A stretch of 7,875 nucleotides of DNA from Lachnospiraceae bacterium (GTDB taxonomy: Bacteria; Bacillota; Clostridia; Lachnospirales; Lachnospiraceae), in contig CAAGSD010000019.1 in the NCBI GenBank assembly GCA_900772845.1, forward strand, positions 1 through 7,875, read 5' to 3'. A program made the translations under genes and the position numbers. The notes under the pieces were generated by a model. The model had not been told where the DNA came from. It was given only the letters and a program-made list of their open reading frames with translations, and searched no databases. Within the stretch, counting starts at the first letter, position 1. Each line of letters starts with the position of its first letter. Shown piece by piece: positions 6,662-7,875 of the stretch.

Positions 6662-7875
6662 ATGAAGAAAAAGATTAACAAAATGATGATCCTCATTGCC
6701 ACGGTGACGATTCTGCTGACGATGGTATTGATCACAGTGGTCTATTATGATCTGTTCCGCAGACAGGTACTGGAGGATCTGAAAAGCTACGGATTGTTGC
6801 TGAGCAACTGTTCTTCCGTAGAGGAAATTGAGCAAAGCGGTGTGCCGGTGGAATCGGATCTTAGACTGACCATCATTGGCAGTGACGGCCGGGTATTGTA
6901 TGATAATGAAGCAGATTCCGTGGCCATGGGAAACCACTCTTCCAGACCTGAGATCCGGGAAGCCATGCAGGACGGAGAGGGCGAGGCAGTCCGTAATTCC
7001 GAGACATTGTCCCGGTCCACTTTCTATTATGCCATCCGGCTTGCAGATGGCAGTATCTTACGTCTGTCCAAAGATGCCAGGAGTATTTACAGCATTTTCA
7101 GCCAGGCGCTGCCTATGATGGCTGGTATTTTCATAGTGCTGCTGATCTTGTGCATGGTGGCGGCCAAAGTGCTGACTGCGAAGCTGATCGCCCCTATTGA
7201 AAAACTGGCAGAGAACATAGGTGAGTGTACGGAAATGCAGACCTATGAGGAGCTGACGCCGTTCATGGCCATGATCCGCAAACAGCATGAGGACATTATG
7301 AAAAATGCCAGAATGCGTCAGGAATTCAGTGCAAATGTATCTCACGAACTGAAGACTCCGCTGACATCCATCTCAGGATATGCGGAGCTGATCGAGACCG
7401 GAATGGCTTCCGAGCAGGATACGGTGCGTTTCGCCCATGGAATCCACAACAGTGCCAACCGTCTGCTGACACTGATTAACGATATTATCCGCCTGTCGGA
7501 GCTGGACGGAACGGAAGGGGAAGCGGATACGGAGCTGCTGAATCTTCATGAGATGGCGAAAAACTGTGTGGAAATGCTGAAAATGAGTGCAGAGAAGCAC
7601 AAGGTGACTATTCAGCTTGCCGGAACAGATGCCTATGTAACGGCGAACAGACAGATGATGGAAGAACTGCTGTATAATCTGTGCGATAACGCTATCAGGT
7701 ATAATAATCCGGGAGGAAGTGTGGATGTACAGACTTACTCCAGAGAAGGACATACCAATCTCGTGGTAAAAGACACCGGCATCGGCATCTCCAAGGAGCA
7801 TCAGGAGAGGATCTTCGAGCGCTTCTACCGTGTGGACAAGAGCCGCTCCAAATCCACCGGCGGCACGGGACTGGG
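6662..7875 (+). CDS. phoR: PhoR-type membrane sensor histidine kinase (3' truncated)
   Basis: This is the partner kinase of the regulator just upstream. 404 codons are visible with no stop, and the window ends inside the G2 box. Order: membrane segment about 8-28; extracellular domain about 30-148 with the RLTIIGSDGRVLYDN strand pattern of PAS/Cache-like sensor domains in Firmicute PhoR proteins; second membrane segment about 150-172; a short degenerate HAMP-like stretch (LIAPIEKLAENI, then YEELTPFMAMIRKQ); H-box FSANVSHELKTPLTS with phospho-acceptor H228; N-box NLCDNAIRYN at 339-348; G1 DTGIGI at 371-376; F-box FERFYRVDKSRS; and GTGLG from 401. About 20-40 residues should be missing. The ATG at 6662 follows the regulator stop by 6 bases in the same frame. 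Its ribosome-binding site is weak (GGTGAG at 6641-6646 is far away), so translation probably depends on coupling. Ligand and regulon are inferred from context. Confidence 0.91.
   Translation, partial: MKKKINKMMILIATVTILLTMVLITVVYYDLFRRQVLEDLKSYGLLLSNCSSVEEIEQSGVPVESDLRLTIIGSDGRVLYDNEADSVAMGNHSSRPEIREAMQDGEGEAVRNSETLSRSTFYYAIRLADGSILRLSKDARSIYSIFSQALPMMAGIFIVLLILCMVAAKVLTAKLIAPIEKLAENIGECTEMQTYEELTPFMAMIRKQHEDIMKNARMRQEFSANVSHELKTPLTSISGYAELIETGMASEQDTVRFAHGIHNSANRLLTLINDIIRLSELDGTEGEADTELLNLHEMAKNCVEMLKMSAEKHKVTIQLAGTDAYVTANRQMMEELLYNLCDNAIRYNNPGGSVDVQTYSREGHTNLVVKDTGIGISKEHQERIFERFYRVDKSRSKSTGGTGL

Overview
The window is a phosphate acquisition and sensing locus, entirely on the + strand, and almost certainly from a Gram-positive anaerobe of the class Clostridia, most likely Lachnospiraceae. 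That assignment is inferred from protein flavour, purine-rich Shine-Dalgarno sites, moderate base composition and the B. subtilis-style Pho boxes; no marker gene is present to prove it.

Layout: (1) positions 1-3819 hold the high-affinity phosphate ABC transporter operon in canonical order: pstS (5' end outside the window), pstC, pstA, pstB, phoU, with gaps of 30, -8, 42 and 30 bases. (2) Positions 3820-4090 are the only sizeable non-coding stretch. It has two parts: a 153-base nested palindrome (3827-3979) starting 7 bases after the phoU stop, and an AT-rich promoter-like part with TTTACA hexamers at 11-base phase (Pho boxes) and opposite-facing copies further down. (3) Positions 4091-5911 encode a 606-residue Na+/phosphate cotransporter with a C-terminal PhoU-like domain. 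(4) Positions 5969-7875 encode a PhoB/PhoP-type response regulator and a PhoR-type sensor kinase, cut by the window end in its G2 box.

Expected working model: PstS captures phosphate outside the membrane, PstC/PstA form the channel, PstB powers it, and PhoU couples transporter state to the kinase. The response regulator, phosphorylated in phosphate starvation, would bind Pho boxes. The gap before the Na+/Pi gene carries a convincing candidate, so the second transporter and the downstream phoBR-type pair may form a Pho-controlled unit separate from pst-phoU. The families are well known; the non-routine content is the intergenic palindrome, the two-orientation TTTACAT arrangement, and the domain make-up of the transporter and kinase. 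I saw no CRISPR, tRNA, rRNA, insertion sequence or unfamiliar gene.
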